Of a stretch of 25,122 bases of DNA, positions 23,752-25,122 are shown in pieces. The stretch is from Reyranella sp. GTDB taxonomy: Bacteria; Pseudomonadota; Alphaproteobacteria; Reyranellales; Reyranellaceae. Every line of letters starts with the position of its first letter. Position 1 is the first letter of the stretch. The DNA is taken from NCBI GenBank assembly GCA_004296815.1, contig SCVT01000675.1, positions 1 through 25,122 of the forward strand. The letters are read 5' to 3'. The notes below the pieces were generated by a model. The model was given only the letters and a program-made list of their open reading frames with translations. It made no database searches and was not told the DNA's origin. Position numbers and translations under genes: made by a program.

Positions 23752-24510
23752 TCAGGCGGTGAGGCCGCCGTCGCAGACGAACTCGGAGCCGGTCGAGAAG
23801 CCCGACTCGTCGGAGAGCAGGAAGAGGATCATGTAGGCGACCTCTTCCGCCTGGCCGAGGCGGCCGAGCGGATGCATCTCCTCGAGCGACTGGCGGCCGC
23901 TCACATTGCCGACATTCTGCTCGAGCCGCGGCGCGATCATCGGCGTGTCGATGTAGCCCGGATGCACCGAGTTGCAGCGGATGTTGTACTTCTGGCCGGC
24001 GCAATGCAGCGCCACGTTCTTGGTCAGCGTGCGCACCGCGCCCTTGCTGGCGCAGTAGGCCATCGCCTGGGCGGCGCCACGCAGTCCCAGGACCGAGGAG
24101 ATGTTGACGATCGAGCCGCCGCCCGACTCCTTCATCGCCGGGATCGCGGCCTTGCAGCCGAGGAAGGTGCCGAGCGAGTTGATGTCGTTGATGCGGCGGT
24201 ATTCGGCGAGGCTGCAATCCTCGATGTTGTTGCGCACGCCGACGCCTGCCGCGTTGAGCAGCCCATTCAGGCCGCCGAACTTCTGCTTGGTCGCGGCGAC
24301 GGCCGCCTCCCAGCTCGCTTCCTGCACCACGTCGAGCGCCACGAAATGCGCCGCCGCACCGAGCTCGGCCGCCAGCACCTTGCCCTTGGCCTCGTCGCGG
24401 TCGGCGATCACGGCCTTGCCGCCCTCGCGCACCACCAGCCGCGCGGTTGCCGCGCCGATGCCCGAGGCGCCGCCGCTGATCAGCACGACCCTGTCCTCAA
24501 CGCGGGGCAA
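23752..24510 (-). CDS. SDR-family oxidoreductase, TTG start
   Basis: Classical short-chain dehydrogenase, 252 residues. The cofactor motif is SGGASGIG (12-19), followed by NAAG (86-89). The catalytic residues are S139 (NISSVLG), Y152 and K156 (YCASK). The end, STGSEFVCDGGLTA, is typical. I chose the TTG at 24510 because GGGAGG lies 7 nt upstream and the family N-terminus (RVVLISGG) then starts 7 residues in. An ATG at 24546 would add 12 residues and overlap the upstream gene by 50 nt. With the TTG start the overlap is 14 nt, so the ribosome site lies in the upstream gene. It is a close paralogue of that gene (shared blocks such as NIRCNSVHPG / DIRCNSVHPG). Related enzymes include cyclopentanol and 3-hydroxy-steroid dehydrogenases. 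Confidence 0.9.
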   Translation of the reverse strand: MPRVEDRVVLISGGASGIGAATARLVVREGGKAVIADRDEAKGKVLAAELGAAAHFVALDVVQEASWEAAVAATKQKFGGLNGLLNAAGVGVRNNIEDCSLAEYRRINDINSLGTFLGCKAAIPAMKESGGGSIVNISSVLGLRGAAQAMAYCASKGAVRTLTKNVALHCAGQKYNIRCNSVHPGYIDTPMIAPRLEQNVGNVSGRQSLEEMHPLGRLGQAEEVAYMILFLLSDESGFSTGSEFVCDGGLTA

Positions 24511-25122
24511 GGAGCGACCTCCCGATACCTGCGGTGATGCCGCCATCGGCGGTGTATTCCGCGCCGGTGACGAAGGCCGACCGGTCCGAGGCCAGCCACA
24601 GGACCAGCTCGCCGAGATCGTTCGGCTCGGCCATGCGGCCGATCGGGTGGCGGCTGCCGATGAAGGCCTTGCCCTGCTCGTGGCCGACCGCCTGCCACAG
24701 CGGGTTGAAGATCGCGGTGTCGACACCGCCCGGATGCACCGAGTTGCAGCGTATGTCGTACTTCTGCTCGGCGCAGTGCAGCGCCACGCTCTTGCTCAGC
24801 AGCCGCACCGCGCCCTTGCTCGCGGTATAGGCGGTGGGCCCGGCGCTGCCGATCAGGCCGGCGATCGAGGAGATGTTGACGATCGAGCCCTTGGACCGGG
24901 GCTTGCCGGCGCCGAGATGCTTCATGCCCTGGATGGCGTACTTGCAGCCGAGGAACACGCCCTCGGAGTTGACCGCCTGGACCTTCTGCCAGTTCTCGAC
25001 CGTGGTGGTCTCGGGCGTGCCTGAGCCGCCCGAGATGCCGGCATTGTTGACCATGATGTCGAGCCGGCCCTCGCGCTTCAGCACGTCGGCCAGCAGGGCC
25101 TGCCAGGACTCCTCGGAGGCGA
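24497..25122 (-). CDS. SDR-family oxidoreductase, N-terminus outside window
   Basis: About 207 C-terminal residues of a classical short-chain dehydrogenase; the Rossmann start is beyond the right edge. Visible are VNNAGISGG, VNISSIAGLIG with the catalytic Ser, YTASKGAVRLLSKSVALHC with catalytic Tyr and Lys, CNSVHPGGVDT, and the closing FVTGAEYTADGGITAG. It lies directly upstream of the other SDR gene and overlaps its TTG start by 14 nt, so both are probably made from one message. The two are tandem duplicates with the same ALHCA-xQKY-IRCNSVHPG block. Substrate unknown. Confidence 0.9.
   Translation of the reverse strand, partial: ASEESWQALLADVLKREGRLDIMVNNAGISGGSGTPETTTVENWQKVQAVNSEGVFLGCKYAIQGMKHLGAGKPRSKGSIVNISSIAGLIGSAGPTAYTASKGAVRLLSKSVALHCAEQKYDIRCNSVHPGGVDTAIFNPLWQAVGHEQGKAFIGSRHPIGRMAEPNDLGELVLWLASDRSAFVTGAEYTADGGITAGIGRSLLAPR

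Noticed and set aside
1..25122. tRNA, rRNA, CRISPR, insertion sequence or prophage features
   Set aside because: I saw no cloverleaf-like tRNA sequence, regular spaced repeats, transposase, integrase or phage gene.

Overview
The window is dense, GC-rich DNA (roughly two-thirds G+C by eye) from a free-living alphaproteobacterium. The evidence is the content: several tripartite-tricarboxylate-type (Bug) solute-binding proteins, metabolite:H+ symporter (MHS) family permeases, many SDR oxidoreductases, and very short intergenic spaces. A Reyranella-like or other Rhodospirillales/Hyphomicrobiales soil bacterium would fit, but the genus cannot be proved from the sequence. I recognise 27 protein genes, two of them cut by the window edges. 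There is no RNA gene, insertion sequence, CRISPR array or prophage gene, and no transcription factor. No gene-free stretch exceeds 300 bases.

Layout. (1) 1-1540, minus: an isopenicillin N synthase (IPNS)-type oxygenase followed by a Bug receptor cut at the left edge. (2) 1623-3692: a DUF1772 membrane protein (plus) converging on an acyl-CoA synthetase (minus). (3) 3770-7827, plus: a likely operon of MscS-type channel, aldo/keto reductase, and persulfide dioxygenase-rhodanese fusion. (4) 7824-13867, minus: a tight five-gene operon, in transcription order IPNS-type oxygenase, family-5 peptide/organic-solute binding protein, MHS permease, Tat-type exported amidohydrolase, second MHS permease. 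(5) 13961-14914, plus: a divergent Bug protein with a non-ATG start. (6) 14918-17388, minus: CopC-like protein and DedA-family protein (overlapping), an OmpA-family lipoprotein with a strong terminator, and an exported protein of unknown function. (7) 17578-18981: an isoprenylcysteine-methyltransferase-like membrane protein and a divergent SAM methyltransferase with unusual codon use, flanked by an imperfect direct repeat. (8) 19079-22030, plus: SDR, Bug receptor, LigA-like and LigB-like extradiol dioxygenase subunits. (9) 22027-25122: a 2OG-Fe dioxygenase of the free-amino-acid hydroxylase type (minus), an alpha/beta hydrolase (plus), and two tandem SDR paralogues (minus, one cut by the right edge).

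How it fits together. The theme is scavenging and oxidation of small organic acids or aromatics. Periplasmic receptors and symporters would capture substrates. Non-heme iron oxygenases (two IPNS-like, one LigAB, one PF10014-type), SDRs, hydrolases and a CoA ligase would degrade them. The two modules most worth following are the five-gene operon at 7824-13867 and the SDR-Bug-LigA-LigB operon at 19079-22030. Both look like self-contained uptake-plus-catabolism units with unknown substrates. All five convergent gene pairs end within 9 nt of each other or overlap, so genes are packed without spacer terminators.
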